Positions 34,737-47,653 are shown, counted from the stretch's first letter. The stretch: DNA of 64,000 bases from Cryptomeria japonica (GCF_030272615.1 NC_081413.1:449294538-449358537); one strand, 5' to 3'. Numbers and translations are program-made. The notes: generated by a model from the sequence alone, not told the origin.

Positions 34737-35798
34737 TGTTAGGACCCAGAGGCAACTGAGAAGGGGGGGGTGAATCAGTTGTCTATTTATTTCAACCCAT
34801 ATATAACTTAATCAAACTTGTTACTTAATATCGGTAAACCAAACTTAATGTCGGTTAATAGATTAATAGTTAATATCAATACCGGTGAAACTTAATGCAT
34901 GAAACAGAAAGAGAAACAACATCCACAACACATAACACAGAGATTTGTACGTGGAAACCCTGTAAGGGGAAAAAACACAGTGGGAAACCTTACCCACAAT
35001 CAGATGATACTACTGCAGATAGTATGTGTGTACAAATGGGGTCTGCACATGCAGAAAGGCCAACCACCTAGAGCTCATTGCTCAATCACAAGAATGAGAG
35101 TCTCACTGACTACAATTGGATGAATAAATCCAATAATAATGTACTGCTCAAAGTAGCATCTCCAATGTTGGATTCAGTACCAGTTAAGCTCTGATTATCT
35201 CCTTCAAACCTTCCTTGAACCTTCTCTATGGTTTTCTCATATGATGTTCAATATTCGCACATACCATGTTACAATACCATAAACTTACATATCATGTCTT
35301 CATCTCACAATTGAGATCTTACATATATACCAAAACCTAAGACCAAATGTGTAGGTCGGTTAGTTAAGAATATTACAATAAAATCAATTACAAGTAAGTC
35401 AAGATGTGATGCATCATGTTGGCTCAACAACAATAGCAATTGATTAAAACATCCCCATAATGTGCCATGCTGATCTCGAATAGATAACGCATGTCGGTCC
35501 ATAACCTAGACCAATTTGCCAGTAACAACAAATATGTCAACCCGATTAGACCAATAACCAAATCACCAAAACCAAGTGTCAAAACCATGTCTTTGACATA
35601 ACAAAGTGATCTCTAGATGATAACAAGTCATCCTCAATGCCAGTGAACAATATAACTTGTCGGTGAACCAAATACCGGTGATTGTGCATAAGTCACTGAA
35701 CTTACCGGTGAACATAACCAAAGATCTCCAGTAGGATAGGTGTTGATAAGTGTTGACATAAATTAAAAAAACAATGCAACATATCCATAATACCAACA
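34737..35798 (-). repeat. A2 3' LTR
   Basis: 1062 bp, matching 46592-47653 in length and along the sequence. A TATA-like box lies on the minus strand near 35323-35330. On the plus strand the left end is TGTTAGGACCC and the right end ATACCAACA. Confidence 0.9.
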
Positions 35799-36171
35799 AT
35801 CTCCCCCTTTGGCATTGATGGTAACACAAGATGGAAAAACCATCTAAGTGCCAAAGCAGAAATGCCAAAAACCAAAAACCAACAATCTCCAGAATAGATA
35901 TGAAAAAAAATGCAGAGAGTATGTATCTCTCCCCCAATGAATAATCTCTCTCCAAAGGATAATGTTTTTCCATAGATATCTCTCCCCCTTTGACATCAAA
36001 TGCCAAAGCAATACAAATACCAAATACAACCAGTTCATAGAACTAATTACAAATACCAACTCTTGTAACCAACTACTCCAACTACTCCCCCTGAGAAGTA
36101 GCTCTCCTCCATCAAAGCTGGAAAAATATTTCTCTATAAATTCTGCCAGTTTGATGCTAAGCATCAACTGT

Positions 36172-39100
36172 CTAAGTCTCTACCGATGATGGTATAACCC
36201 CAAGCTGCTCTCTGAGATATTCAAAATTTTCCTTAGGCAAAGGCTTAGTAAAGATGTCTACAATCTGCTCTTTAGTATTCACATAAACCAATCTCACTTC
36301 TTTTGCTTCAACATTCTCTTTCAGAAAATTGTATTTAATAGAAACATGTTTAGTTTTAGAGTGAAATACCGGATTCTTAGATATATCAATTGCTGTTGAA
36401 TTATCACAATAGATGATTATAGGTTCTTTGCATTTTACCTTTATGTCCTTCAACATTTTCTTAATCCATAATACCCGAGTACAATTAGTTTCTGCTGCAA
36501 CATATTTCAATTCTGATGTCGATAATGATGTACAACTTTGTTTCTTTCTCAACCATGAAATTAATCTGCTACTAAGAAAGAATGCCCTGCCGATAGTGCT
36601 CTTTCTATCATCTACATCTCCTGCCCAAATAGCATTGGTGTATGCACATAAATCAAAATTTTCATCTTTAGGATACCATAAACCAAGACTTGTTGTGCCT
36701 TGTAAATACCGGAAAATCCTTTTCACTATTGATTCATGATTTTCTTTAGGATTACTTTGAAATCTTGAAACAATACACACTGTATTCATTATATCAGGTC
36801 TTGTTTGTGTCAAATTAAGTAAACCTCCAATCATAGATTTGTATCTTATTGGATTAACAGGAGCTAAATCATCCTTGAATGATAGTTTATCAGTTGTAGT
36901 CATAGGAGTACTTACTGGTTTAGAGTTTTCCATACCAAATTTCTTTAGTAATTCCTTTAAGTACTTTTATTGACATAAGAATATACCTTGATCAGTCTAT
37001 GAAATATACAATTCTAAAAATAATTTTACCTCCCCAATCATAGACATTTCAAATTCTTCCTGCATCTTATTAGAAAAGTTTTTACACAATCCATCTTCTC
37101 CTCCAAAAATGATGTCATCAACAAAAACTTCAATAACCAAAATGTCTTCATTAGTCACTTAAAAATATAAGTTGTTGTCAGCATTACCTTTAGTGTAACC
37201 AAGCTTCAAAAGATATTTGTCCAATCTAGCATACCAGGCTCTAGGAGCTTGCTTCAATCCATATAAAGCTTTCCTTAATCTGCAAACCATATCTTTATCA
37301 TTTGTTAATGAAAATCCATCAGGTTGTTCAATGCAAACTTCCTCTTCAAGATCACCATTTAGAAATGCACATTTAACATCCATTTGATATACTTTTAGCT
37401 CTCGTGTGCTGCAAATGCAAGAAATAATCTGTTTGCTTCAATTCTAGCTACAGGTGCAAAGGTTTCATTGTAATCAATTCCCTCTTTCTGTGAGTAGCCT
37501 TTACACACTAATCTTGATCTATTTCTGATTACCTTACCATCTTCATTAAGTTTGTTTCTGAATACCCATTTAGTTCCAATTACATTTTTATTTTTAGGTC
37601 GAGGAACTAATGTCCATGTATTGTTCTTTTCAATTTGTTCCAATCATCTTCCATAGCTTTAATCCAATGTTTATCTTCACATGCCTCAATGACAGATGCT
37701 GGTTCAATTTGAGAAATTAAGCACACCTCTTCATTTGCCAGTCTTCCTCTTGTCATAACTCCTTGATAGTTATTCCCAATTATCTAACTTTCATATTGAT
37801 TCAGTCTTACATACTTGGGTGTGTTCACTTGCTGTTGTTCTTCAGTCACTGTGGAATTCTCTGATGATGCCGGTGTGACTAGATCAATATTCTGTACCAG
37901 TGCACTCTGTATAGGTTCATTTGTAATTATCTCAACTGCCGGTTCAGAGTCCATAGACCTTGAATTTCTTCTAAAGTGTTCATCTATCTTCACATTTGCA
38001 CTCTCAATGATTTTCTGCACTTTTATTAAAACATCTATATGCTTTGCTCTTAGATGACTAACCAGTAAATATTCCTTCATCACTTCTAGGATCAAATTTA
38101 CCAATATACTCATCTCTCCTAATGTAACATTTGCTTCCAAATATTCTGAAGTACTTAAGAGTAGGAATATTACCAAACCATAATTCATAAGGTGTCTTAC
38201 CGATTTCACCTTTGATGTGAACTCTGTTGAAAGTGTAAACCGTTGTATTCACTGCTTCTCTCCAATACACATGAGGTAGATTTTCTTCTGATATCATGCT
38301 TCTAGCTGCATCCAGAATAGTTCTATTCTTCCTTTCCACAACTCCATTTTGTTGAGGTATCCGGGGTACTGATAGTTGTCTTCTAATTCCATTCACTTCA
38401 CAAAATGTATTGAACTCCTTAGATGTAAATTCACCTCCTTGATCTGATCTTAAACATTTGATTTTCTTACAAGTTTCATTCTCTACAAGTGTCTTGAATA
38501 ATTTGAATTTCCCAAAAGCTTCTGATTTCTCCCTGAGAAAAGTAACCCAACACATTCTAGAATAATCATCAATGATTAGCATAAAGTATCTATCTCCCTG
38601 TAGACTTCTTGTTCTTTCCAAACCACATAAGTCAGTATGAATTAAATCAAGAACATCATTGGTTTTATCAGAAACACTCTTAAAAGTTGTTCTAACTTGC
38701 TTTCCCATTTGACATTCCTTACATATTGGATTATGAGGTTTTACAATCTTAGGTAAATCCGTTACTGCCTTAGATGAACTAATCTTTACAATGCAATCAA
38801 AATTCACATGACAAAGTCTTTTACTCCATAACCAACTTTCATCAATATGTGCAATCAAGCATGTCTTTTCATTGTTATTCAAATGAAAGCTATTACCTCT
38901 AGTCTGATTACCAGTTGCAATTTCTAAACTAGTTATGTTCATGATTTTGCATTTAACATTCTTGAATTGTAATTGAAATCCTTTTTCAACTAATTGACCA
39001 ACACTCAAAAGATTATGCTTCAAACCTTCAACATAATAAATGTTGTCAGTATTGTGCTTACCATCAAAAGATATAGTGTCTTTTCCTCTGATCATACAAG

Positions 39101-39607
39101 CTTTGTCATCTCCAAATATTACTAGACCTCCATTGTATTCCCGAAAAGATAAGAATTTACTTTTATCACCAGTCATATGATGTGAACATCTGGAATCTAA
39201 TCCATTCATCCTTTTCTTCAATTTTAGCTGTCAGGATCTGCTCTACCAGTGGAAGAGTAGGTGCTGGTTGATCTTCTATTATTGCAACAAAAGCCCATCC
39301 ATTGTCTTTTGGTTCTTCATCAGAATCATTAGTAACTCCTTCATCAACATAATAACATGATTTGTCTCTATTCTTCTTAAATCTGTATCTCTAATATTTA
39401 GGGTTAGGCTTATATGTTCTTTTAGCTTTTTTCTCTCAATCTTGCATGTCTACCAGGACATCTAGATGCCATATGACCAACTTTATTGCAGTTAAAACAT
39501 TTAAAGGGTGCTTTACCTTCATACTTACTTCCAATAGGAACTTTAGGCATTTTCCTTGCAAATAGTGCTTCAAGTTCTTCCAATTCTTCATTTTCCCTCC
39601 TGACGTC
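36172..39607 (-). pseudogene. A2 pol pseudogene: zinc knuckle, protease, integrase, RT, RNase H
   Basis: Minus-strand continuation of the Gag-Pol frame, ending at the stop at 36172-36174. From the 5' side: an intact zinc knuckle CFNCNKVGHMASRC (near 39455-39500); a 1-nt insertion near 39432; a protease with the DSG motif changed to DSR (LDSRCSHHMTG) behind a 2-nt deletion near 39190; then integrase with HTDLCGL, SDQGGEF and NGVVERKNR. A stop near 38058 and a small deletion near 38020 follow. The RT has [10 protein letters not shown], a 1-nt deletion near 37390, a TAA near 37156 and a TAG at 36997-36999. RNase H is open from 36933 but reads YTNAIWAGD, so its first catalytic Asp is Asn. Compared with A1 this copy has fewer stops but more indels. 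Confidence 0.9.
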
Positions 39608-40849
39608 TGATGAGTTGAGACTTTGTCATATTTTTATCCTTAGAACTCTTGAGTTTTGTTATCTTTTGGTTTTCATAGTAGTAGTGATGTATTGGAAGTT
39701 GACTATATGTATTCCATATGTTAAGCGTGAACTTATTAAATCATGTTTTATCTTTGCCAGTCTATTCCTGCAGCCATGCCATTTATTCCTATAGCCATTT
39801 TATTCCTGTTGCCATGTGGATTATTTAGGGTAAGATCATGTGTGAAATTAATAGATGTTTTGATTAAATAAAATGCGTATATATGTTCTTGTATGTTATT
39901 TCTTTTGTAGTGCAGGTAATAAATGATACTGCGGTGGATATTCGCCTATCGTGCCTATTGAAGGGAAGGATACGTAAGAGATAACTGAAGATAAAACCAT
40001 AGAAGAGCTGAGAAAGTGTAAGGGATGACATAAGTGGATAAATCAAGCGATACTACCAATGTCTAACTTAAGTGGGCATTGAAGTTGTAAATACCGCCAT
40101 AATATGTTACAACTGTGGTTCGGTTTAGATCCACGTTTCCTATAGCATAACTCCAATCATCTCTTTTATCGGTCAATCATCCGCCTCTTCTTCTTGACGT
40201 GATTTGTGTTGTCTATTGTATTTGATTTGTTTTTAATAATAAGCTCTTCTTCTTCTGGGAGGTTAGACAGAAAAGAGAGAAATATAGAGCAGAGGATTTT
40301 TATAAGCATTTTGGAGTTTATATTGAATCATGTAATTATTTTCAAGAATGATGAATAAAATTATGTTATTTTGATCTATTAGAGTTGTTTTCTGGGAAGC
40401 CTGGTATCACTCATCCAAGGGGGCCCACTTGGTGAGTGTTCCTATGGATTTGTTAAAATTGGTTTTCTTTCCTTAGCCGCAATAGAAGTTCTTGCGTTGA
40501 CTATTCCTGTAGCCACTAGAAACAGATCCACTGACTGTTCCTGCAGCCAAGCCAGAACAAAATAACTTTTGTTTATCAGCATTGAATTTATGCAGAAGTC
40601 TTCTTGTAGCCTTTTCATAGTTTCCATTCTTGTTTACCTTTTACGCATAATGTTAGTTGCTATAGTAATGCAGAATAGTTGTTGTGGGAACTTAGTGCAT
40701 ATATAGTGCAGACCCATTTCAAGTATTACGTCCCTGGGTTGACAATCAAATGAACACTAGCTATGAAAATAGTGACTTTACCAAATGAATGTCCAAACTT
40801 CGGGTTGAGGCTTTAACTAGAGTTATTATTCTTATAGTTGGGTTAAACA
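39608..40849 (+). mobile_element. 1.24-kb probable solo LTR inserted in A2 gag
   Basis: The segment starts TGATGAGTTGAG and ends GGTTAAACA (TG...CA). It interrupts the Gag frame between LEDV and RREN and is flanked by ACGTC (39603-39607) and ACATC (40850-40854), a TSD with one change. It has no coding domain. An AATAAA lies near 40352, suggesting plus orientation. Five copies of a TTCCTG[CT]AGCCA-like motif occur at about 39765, 39788, 39806, 40501 and 40533. No partner LTR or internal domain is present, so a solo LTR left by LTR-LTR recombination is the simplest reading. Confidence 0.7.
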
Positions 40850-41206
40850 ACATCTTCAAGTTCTCTTGCATAAAGTGCTTTCCAAACAGATTTATCGACT
40901 ATTGATGAAGATGTTGTAGATGATGATGCTTTGAAAGCTAAATCTGTTTTAATTATAGCAACAAGACCAAATTCCTCAAGCTCAAATGCTGAAAGTTTTC
41001 CAACCAAGGTATCTCTAGATACTGATGTATTAGGCATAGTTCTTAACTCATTAATAGTAGTTACTTTTATTTTGTATGTTGGTGGCAATGCTCTTAAAAC
41101 TTTAGAAACAATTTCATCTTCACTTAAGGAACCTCCACAACATTGTATTCCCAAAACAATTTCATTAACCCTTTCCATAAAAGAAAAAATTCTTTCATCT
41201 TCTTCT
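40850..41206 (-). pseudogene. A2 gag, middle fragment
   Basis: Minus-strand Gag fragment between the two nested insertions, with MERVNEIVLGIQCCGGSLSE then RALPPTYKIKVTTINELR. It corresponds to A1 24280-24640. It ends at LEDV where the 1.24-kb LTR enters and continues at RREN on the far side (39602). Where A1 has a TAA stop (24408) this copy reads TAC (Tyr), showing the A1 stop is private. Confidence 0.85.
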
Positions 41207-42254
41207 TGTTGTTCACAAAAACTGGTTAACCCAAATACACCTGCAATTGATCTATGAAATAGCCAATTTCAATCTATGAAAACTTCAGGGCTTGGACAAC
41301 ATAACACGAATATGATTCCTTCTACTCTTCAAGCTCTATAAAATGTAGGTGGGTATACCTTTGATGCATTTACTCAGACTCATTACACACATATGGAAGC
41401 ATCAATAAACACAGATAGATCTCATAAGAGGTTCAAAACAAGGAGGGTACTGCAGATAGGCTAAATCTACATTGACAACTCAACAGATTTGAACATGAGA
41501 TAAGTGGAACAATTCCACAGAACAGAAATCAAAGACAGATATTATGATTTTGGATTTTAAAATCTCTGATAATCCCCAAAATTGCAATACCCGTGCCTTA
41601 TCCAAGGGCAACAGAGTCATACATCAAACTAAAAATAAAAACTTCTGCTACAAATCCATCTTCATCATTAAGTATTCCTGCATTAATGTCTTACATAAAT
41701 GCATTACTAAGCTCCTTCACAAAATCACCAGATCTTAAAAATATACTCCATTATTCATAATTAATTATAGAATTTAAATTCTTCCTTGAAGAATCCTTGC
41801 AAACAATCACAACAATCTCCTTGAGATGACAAATTTCAAGCCTCCTTGAGGATTTAATTTGAAACAAAGAAATATATATCTCAGAGATAATTTTTATGTG
41901 AATTTATGCATGCCTTACATACATAAGAACCTGCAACTAGAAACACCTACAACAAGAATTAAACTCCATTATAGAAAGAAAAGCACTACACTGTACAAAC
42001 TTGGAAGAACTCATAACTAGAAACCAAGATTATGGAGCCTTTCTCCAAAACATCTGGAACCCTTACAATTGAGAAGAAATGGGAATATAAAGGAGGGGGG
42101 AAAAGACTAGATTGCATCAGAAAATGCCATGTGCCCTCTTTCCCCAACTGAAAAATATTCCTCCTTCCTACATGTGGAACCTTCTCTCAAAATATCTGTG
42201 ATCTGTTGAAACAAACTGCATGACTGGATTCCTTGTCTTGAGAGCTTTTTGATG

Positions 42255-42457
42255 ATATATAATACTTGTCATTTTAGATACAAAATACCTTCTGAGCGAA
42301 TTAATCTTGAATGCAGGCCACCATTTAACTTTTTTATTTTTCAACCTATAGCCTGGACTATATCAACTAACTTTAATTTTTCTCCATTTTGCAACATGCG
42401 TCCTGCCACATGGCATCATGTGATTTGCCAGCAGGGTCCACTATTCGCCACCTGGGA
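42255..42457. repeat. Direct repeat copy 1 inside the solo giant LTR
   Basis: Matches 43036-43239 closely, from ATATATAATACTTGTCATTTT to GCCACCTGGGA. The 578 bp between the copies plus one copy account for the extra length over the intact LTRs. The second copy keeps CCACGTGGCA where this one has CCACATGGCA. Confidence 0.8.
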
Positions 42458-43035
42458 CTCGGATATTGGATATTGATTTGAAGTGAGGGAGTATAAACTA
42501 ACTAATAGTCTACGCCCTAACCATCCTATCCATAGTAGAAAGGCACTCAGCAGAACTCGGCAACATGCTGGCAGGGAAACTGGAACTTATATTGCCTTTG
42601 CACGATTAACCTTGGATATGTACGAATTGCCTTGTAACTTTGCATGAAACATAAGCTCCTGTCGTCGGAACATATGGGACTACTAACTCTGGTTCAACAA
42701 CAATTGGTTCAACAACTACAATAGGATCTTCTTTCATCACTCGATCAAATGCCTCTGCCTTATACGCCTTTGCTTCTATCTTTGTTTCTACCCTAGCTGT
42801 TTGCTTTTATGTATATCTCTATCCCAACCTTTGCCTCTATTATGGGTGCCTATGTGAGTGCTTCTACAGTATAATTTACTGAGTCAAGGTAAACTTCAAT
42901 TGCCTTTGCCCCAGCTAATGATGTTACTTTACTAGACAAAGACTTACGCCGAATAATGGCAACTCGTAAGAAATGAAAAAGCCTTTTGGATATCCACCGC
43001 AGGAACTAGTATTGGTTCAGGATACGATTGACTCG

Positions 43036-43239
43036 TATATATAATACTTGTCATTTTGGATAAAAAATACCTTCTGAGAGAATTAATCTTGAATGCAGGC
43101 CACCATTTAAATTTTTTATTTTTCAACCTATAGCTTGGACTATATCAATTAACTTTAATTTTTCTCCATTTTGCAACCTGCGTCCTACCACGTGGCATCA
43201 TGTGATTTGCCAGCAGAGTCCACTGTTCGCCACCTGGGA
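43036..43239. repeat. Direct repeat copy 2 inside the solo giant LTR
   Basis: Second copy of 42255-42457. It continues colinearly into the ACGT-box-rich part of the LTR, so this is probably the original location on that side. Confidence 0.8.
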
Positions 43240-43313
43240 TGACACCTCACCTATCTGCCACTTTTTGGCCATGCGGACCGCCACTGGACTGCTCCGTCAT
43301 CGCCACCTATACG

Positions 43314-43384
43314 AGACCTGCCAACTCACCGGCCACCCGGACCCGCCAGCTCACCGGCCACCCGGACCTGCCAGCTCATCGGTC
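43314..43384. repeat. 25-bp GC-rich tandem repeat, about three units
   Basis: Units of the form GACC[TC]GCCA[AG]CTCA followed by CCGGCCACCCG, the last diverged. The array lies in the GC-rich part of the solo giant LTR. I did not see it in the 11692 or 19605 LTRs, so it is a private expansion. Confidence 0.75.
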
Positions 43385-43467
43385 GCTACTCTGCGAAGGG
43401 TAACGGTCGAGCACCTTTGCTTTGTGGAGTAGCGACAACCGTCGATGATCTTCGAACCTACTTGATC

Positions 43468-43621
43468 TTTAATCCGCCATTTTTCGCATGTGCTTTGTCG
43501 CTGATCCGCGATGGGTAACCTTCATGCATCTTCGCCTTGCAGTCTTTAATCTGCCATTTTCTGCATGTGCTTTGTTGCTGATTCGTGATGGGTAACCTTC
43601 GTGCATCTTTGCCTTGCAGAG
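43468..43621. repeat. 77-bp tandem duplication in the solo giant LTR
   Basis: Two adjacent units beginning TTTAATC[CT]GCCATTTT and ending CTTGCAG[TA], with roughly 10 percent differences by eye. The second starts at 43545. Confidence 0.75.
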
Positions 43622-46180
43622 TAGTGACCACTATTGATCATCCTTGAACTTGCATGCTTTTTAATTCTCCTTTTTATTGCAAAACTAGGGTGCTTACCTT
43701 GAGAACCGTGCACACATGGGGTCTGCCTGGTTTCCAGCTAGCCTCCTCGCCTTGGGATTTGTGCACATGCGCGTGGGGTCCACTGGACACCTAGCTGGTA
43801 CCTTGTGTCAAAAGTCTTCAAGGCTTTGACACTATAGAAGGGTGGAGCTTTACGTTTAAATACTTAAATTTCCCTCTGCCCAGCCAATGTGGGATTAATG
43901 TCTTTTGCTTGGCAATGCATTTTTTAAAAGATTTTCTGAGTGGCTGCCAATGAAATTCACCTAGAAGTTTCTTTTCCTTTCTTGCTTGCTATGTGGGAGG
44001 AAAGGATGGTTATACACCTACTGTTTTTCTTTGCTTTGAAGTTTATTGCCCACTAAACTCCTTCAATGCCATATGAAAGAGGGATCATGGAGCTGGCATC
44101 TTAACCTACCACAAGCATTTGCTTTAAAATTGAGTGTCTTCATTGCTGCACGACAGGGGAAGATATTAGCTTTACCTGCCAAATTGTATTTATTTTAAAT
44201 TTTAAAAAAAAACTTTCACCCAACGACAACTCACGACAGGGAGGAGGGAGGATTGGGCATTAAGCCTGGCAAATGCACTTGCTGGAAGTTTCAACCTTTT
44301 TCAAACCACGCCATTGCATTTGCATTGGAAGTTTCTGAGGCATTATCAACAAGTTTATATTATGCATTTGCTGAAATTTTCTTAAATCCCTCCAAACTCC
44401 ACGCAGAAGGAGGCTGCTGGGAAGGTTGTGGAATCTGGCTTTATGCCAGCTGTTACATTTGCTTAAAATTTAATGTGGCTCCAACCCAATACTGTGCAAG
44501 GGAGGAGAATGGATGGAATTACACCTGTCACTTGCATTTGGTACAATTAATGGCCTTTTTAACCAGCCACGACATAGGGGGTTTGTTTTAGCTTTACACC
44601 AGCCAATGCATAGCTTCAAATTTGATGCCTCTTACATGCCAAGCCATAGGCATTTGCTTTGAAAACTCTTTTAATTGCCTCTCAAACACCACACCATGTG
44701 GGCTACAAATCTGCTAATTGCATTTTGCTGGAGACTTTCTACGCCTTCCTCACCTTTCCTTGCACATGAAGGGAAGATGCTGGCAAGGGCGATGGAGCTT
44801 GGTTTAACTTGGAGTTTCAATGCATTTGTTATTTGCATCATCGTAGGAGGAGCTAGCAAGGGTCACAAATTTGGCAATACACCTACCCTTTGCATTTGCA
44901 TTAAATTTTATTGTCTGGCATACAATAGATGGTTAGTATTGACAAAGAAAATGTAGGAATATTCATTCCTTGTTTGGCAAATTGCAAGAAAAGGCAACAT
45001 TCCATTTGGGGCACATGTAGAGGTATTTCTATTTGGAAGCCTAATTGTCCCTCGACTCAATGATCAAATTTTAGATGTAGACATGTTCCTCATTCATGCG
45101 GTTTCATAGTTCACACTCCAATTTACCATTGTTTCCGCCAATCGCCATAAAATTAATGTACGAGCATGAGCCAGGTCGGGCCCCAAAGTGGGTCCGACTA
45201 ATTTTTTTTTTGTTTTCATGCAACTGACCTGTGAAATGCCTCAGGAACCTTACGCATACATCTGGAATCGATCGACACCATTTTCTGATCATTAAACTGA
45301 GTTTCACAACTTTTAGGCGCTTGCGCCACATTTTCGCATTTAATCCCAAATATGTAATTTTCAAATTGGTCAAAACACCTTTCTTGACTTTGCAAACTGA
45401 CAGGCATACTGTTTGATATACAAACATTCACTTTGCCAAGCTGTTTTTCAAGACAAATCCTGAGTGAAGAAATATTAATGGTCAAAGATGACCAACTGGC
45501 TCTATCAACACTATGAACCTGATCAAATCAATGTGCAAGGACCTCAAAATGTATTTCTTAAAAATATCAAACGATCTCCATAGGCCCCCAAATCTGAGGC
45601 ATAGATACCTTGAAGTACAAAGAAGACCTTACAATGCTCAATTCGACCAAAAGGTTGACTGGGTACGAATGGTGAGCTTATGGAAATAGCCACTTTAACT
45701 GATGTAGCAATGAAAATGCAGAAAACTGAATGAAGTGGCTCAAGAAATCATCTTGGAAAACTGATTAAACAAATTCATAAAGACCTGAAACTTGGCATGT
45801 GGACTCACCTATATGCATAGAATTCAGTGGACTTTGAATTTCAACATGACGATCAACTGGGCAAAATTTATAGGCACTCAAAGTAGACTACTTAATAAAA
45901 TCTGCATTTGCACCTAACATGGACTTTCAGCTCACCCCTTGAAATGGGTACCTGATAAATTGATCCAAACTGAATTTTGAGAATTGCAAACCACTTTATA
46001 GGAAAAATGAAAGGTGTACAACAAGTTTCAAAGCCTTACCTCTTGATGATTAACTGGCTCCACTTTACATGCCCTCAAAGTAGGCTTATTAGGTTGATTC
46101 ATTAGGTGGTCATTTGAAAGTGCAGATACAAAATTTTGAAATGGGCCTCTCAAATTCACCAAATTTAATGAGTCCCAACA

Positions 46181-46534
46181 CTTCCATTTTCAGATTTTCA
46201 TACCTGACCCAGAAGCATTCCAGTTTTGCAATTTTGATAGTGGTATCACCTTCATTCAATGTTTCCAATTTATCCCAAATAGCTTTAGCAGTAGATTGGT
46301 CTGATAATCCCATGATTTGCTAATCTGACAGGGTGCTCAAAAGTGATTCTCTTGATCCTTACCCAATGTAGGTGGATTAGGTTGATTTGGTGCAGGACCA
46401 ACATAGCCATTCTGTGTAACATCCCATATATCTTTTCTAATGCAATTCAGATGTGTCTCCATTCTGATTTTCCATATACTATTGTTAGTTCCATCAAGTT
46501 TTAGACTGTCCTTCCTGAAATAGTTAGTTGCCAT
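46181..46534 (-). pseudogene. A2 gag, N-terminal fragment
   Basis: ATG at 46532-46534 (minus strand) opens MATNYFRKDSLKLDGTNNSI, the same N-terminus as A1. A small deletion near 46325-46340 shifts the frame (A1 has extra bases after DQEN). The second part, STAKAIWDKLETLNEGDTTI, runs to RYENLKME, where the giant solo LTR is inserted; gag resumes at 41206. Confidence 0.85.
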
Positions 46535-46576
46535 AGAATCTCCTCAAGTTGTTAAACTTCTGCAAAAAGAGGACTA

Positions 46577-46590
46577 GGCTCTGATACCAA
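46577..46590 (-). other. Primer-binding site of copia A2
   Basis: On the minus strand TTGGTATCAGAGCC follows the 5' LTR end, identical to the A1 PBS and matching initiator tRNA-Met. Confidence 0.9.
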
Positions 46591-46591
46591 T

Positions 46592-47653
46592 TGTTAGGAC
46601 CCAGAGGCAACTGAGAGGGGGGGGTGAATCAGTTGTCTATTTATTTCAACAGAAATATAACTTAATCAAACTTGATACTTAATACCGATAAACCAAACTT
46701 AATGTTGATTAACAAATTAATAGTTAATATCAATACTGGTGAAACTTAATGCATGAAACAGAAAGAGAAACAACATCCACAACACATAACACAAAGATTT
46801 GTACGTGGAAACCCTGTAAAGGGAAAAACCATGGTGGGAAACCTTACCCATAATCAAATGATACTACTGCAGATAGTATGTGTGTACAAATGGGGTTTGC
46901 ACATGTAGAAAGGCCAACCGCCTGGAGCTCACTGCTCAATCACAAGAATGGGAGTTTCACTGACTACAATTGGATGAATAAATACAATGATAATGTACTG
47001 CCCAAAGTAGCATCTCCAATGCTGGATTCAGTACCGGTTAAGCTCTGATTATCTCCTTCAAACCTTCCTTGAACCTTCTCTATGGTTTGCTCATATGATC
47101 TTCAATATTTGCACATACCAAGTTACAATATGATAACCTTACATATCATGTCTTCATCTCACAATTGAGATCTTACATATATACTAAAACCTAAGACCAA
47201 ATGTGTAGGTTGGCTAGTTAAGAATATTACAATAAAATCAATTACAAGTAAGTCAAGATGTGATGCATCATGTTAGCTCAACAACAATACCAATTGATTA
47301 AACCATCTCCATAACGTGTTGCGCTGATCTGGAATAGATAACGCATGCTGGTGCATAACCTAGACCAATTTGCCAGTAACAACAAATACGTCAATCGGAT
47401 TAGACCAATAACCAAATCACCAAAGCCAAGTGTCCAAACCATGTCTTCGACATAACCAAGTGATCTCTAGATGATAACAAGTCATCCTTAGTGGCCGGTG
47501 AACAATATAACCTGCCAGTGAACCAAATACCTGTGACTATGCATAAGTCACTGAACTTGCCAGTGAACATAACCAAAGATCTCTAGTAGGATAGGTGTTG
47601 ATAAGTGTTGACATCAATGACAAAACTAATGCAACATATCCATAATACCAACG
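46592..47653 (-). repeat. A2 5' LTR
   Basis: 1062 bp, paired with 34737-35798. The outermost base is G instead of A on the plus strand (CAACG). It carries a TATA-like box near 47178-47184 on the minus strand. It is followed by the GAAGG TSD at 47654-47658. Confidence 0.9.

Larger units (their letters stand above)
41207..46180 (-). mobile_element. Solo LTR of the giant-LTR family (minus), with an internal duplication
   Basis: The left end TGTTGTTCAC and right end GAGTCCCAACA are the reverse complements of the giant LTR ends. Flanks CTTCT (41202-41206) and CTTCC (46181-46185) form a 4/5 TSD inside A2 gag. It is 4974 bp, about 760 bp longer than the 4215-bp LTRs at 11692 and 19605; a repeat of about 205 bp (42255-42457 and 43036-43239) bounds the extra DNA. 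It is clearly more diverged than the other two LTRs, so an older insertion. No Gag interior remains. The tRNA-Arg-like segment is kept at about 41585-41618. Confidence 0.85.
34737..47653 (-). mobile_element. Ty1/copia retrotransposon A2 (minus strand) with two nested insertions
   Basis: LTRs at 34737-35798 and 46592-47653 are both 1062 bp, flanked by GAAGG. They are the reverse complement of the A1 LTR family. The PBS (TTGGTATCAGAGCC on the minus strand, 46577-46590) and a PPT (complement at 35799-35810) are present. The terminal base of the 5' LTR has changed (CAACG instead of CAACA on the plus strand). The interior is expanded to 10.8 kb by a 1.24-kb probable solo LTR (39608-40849) and a 5.0-kb giant-family solo LTR (41207-46180), both inside gag. 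Confidence 0.92.
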
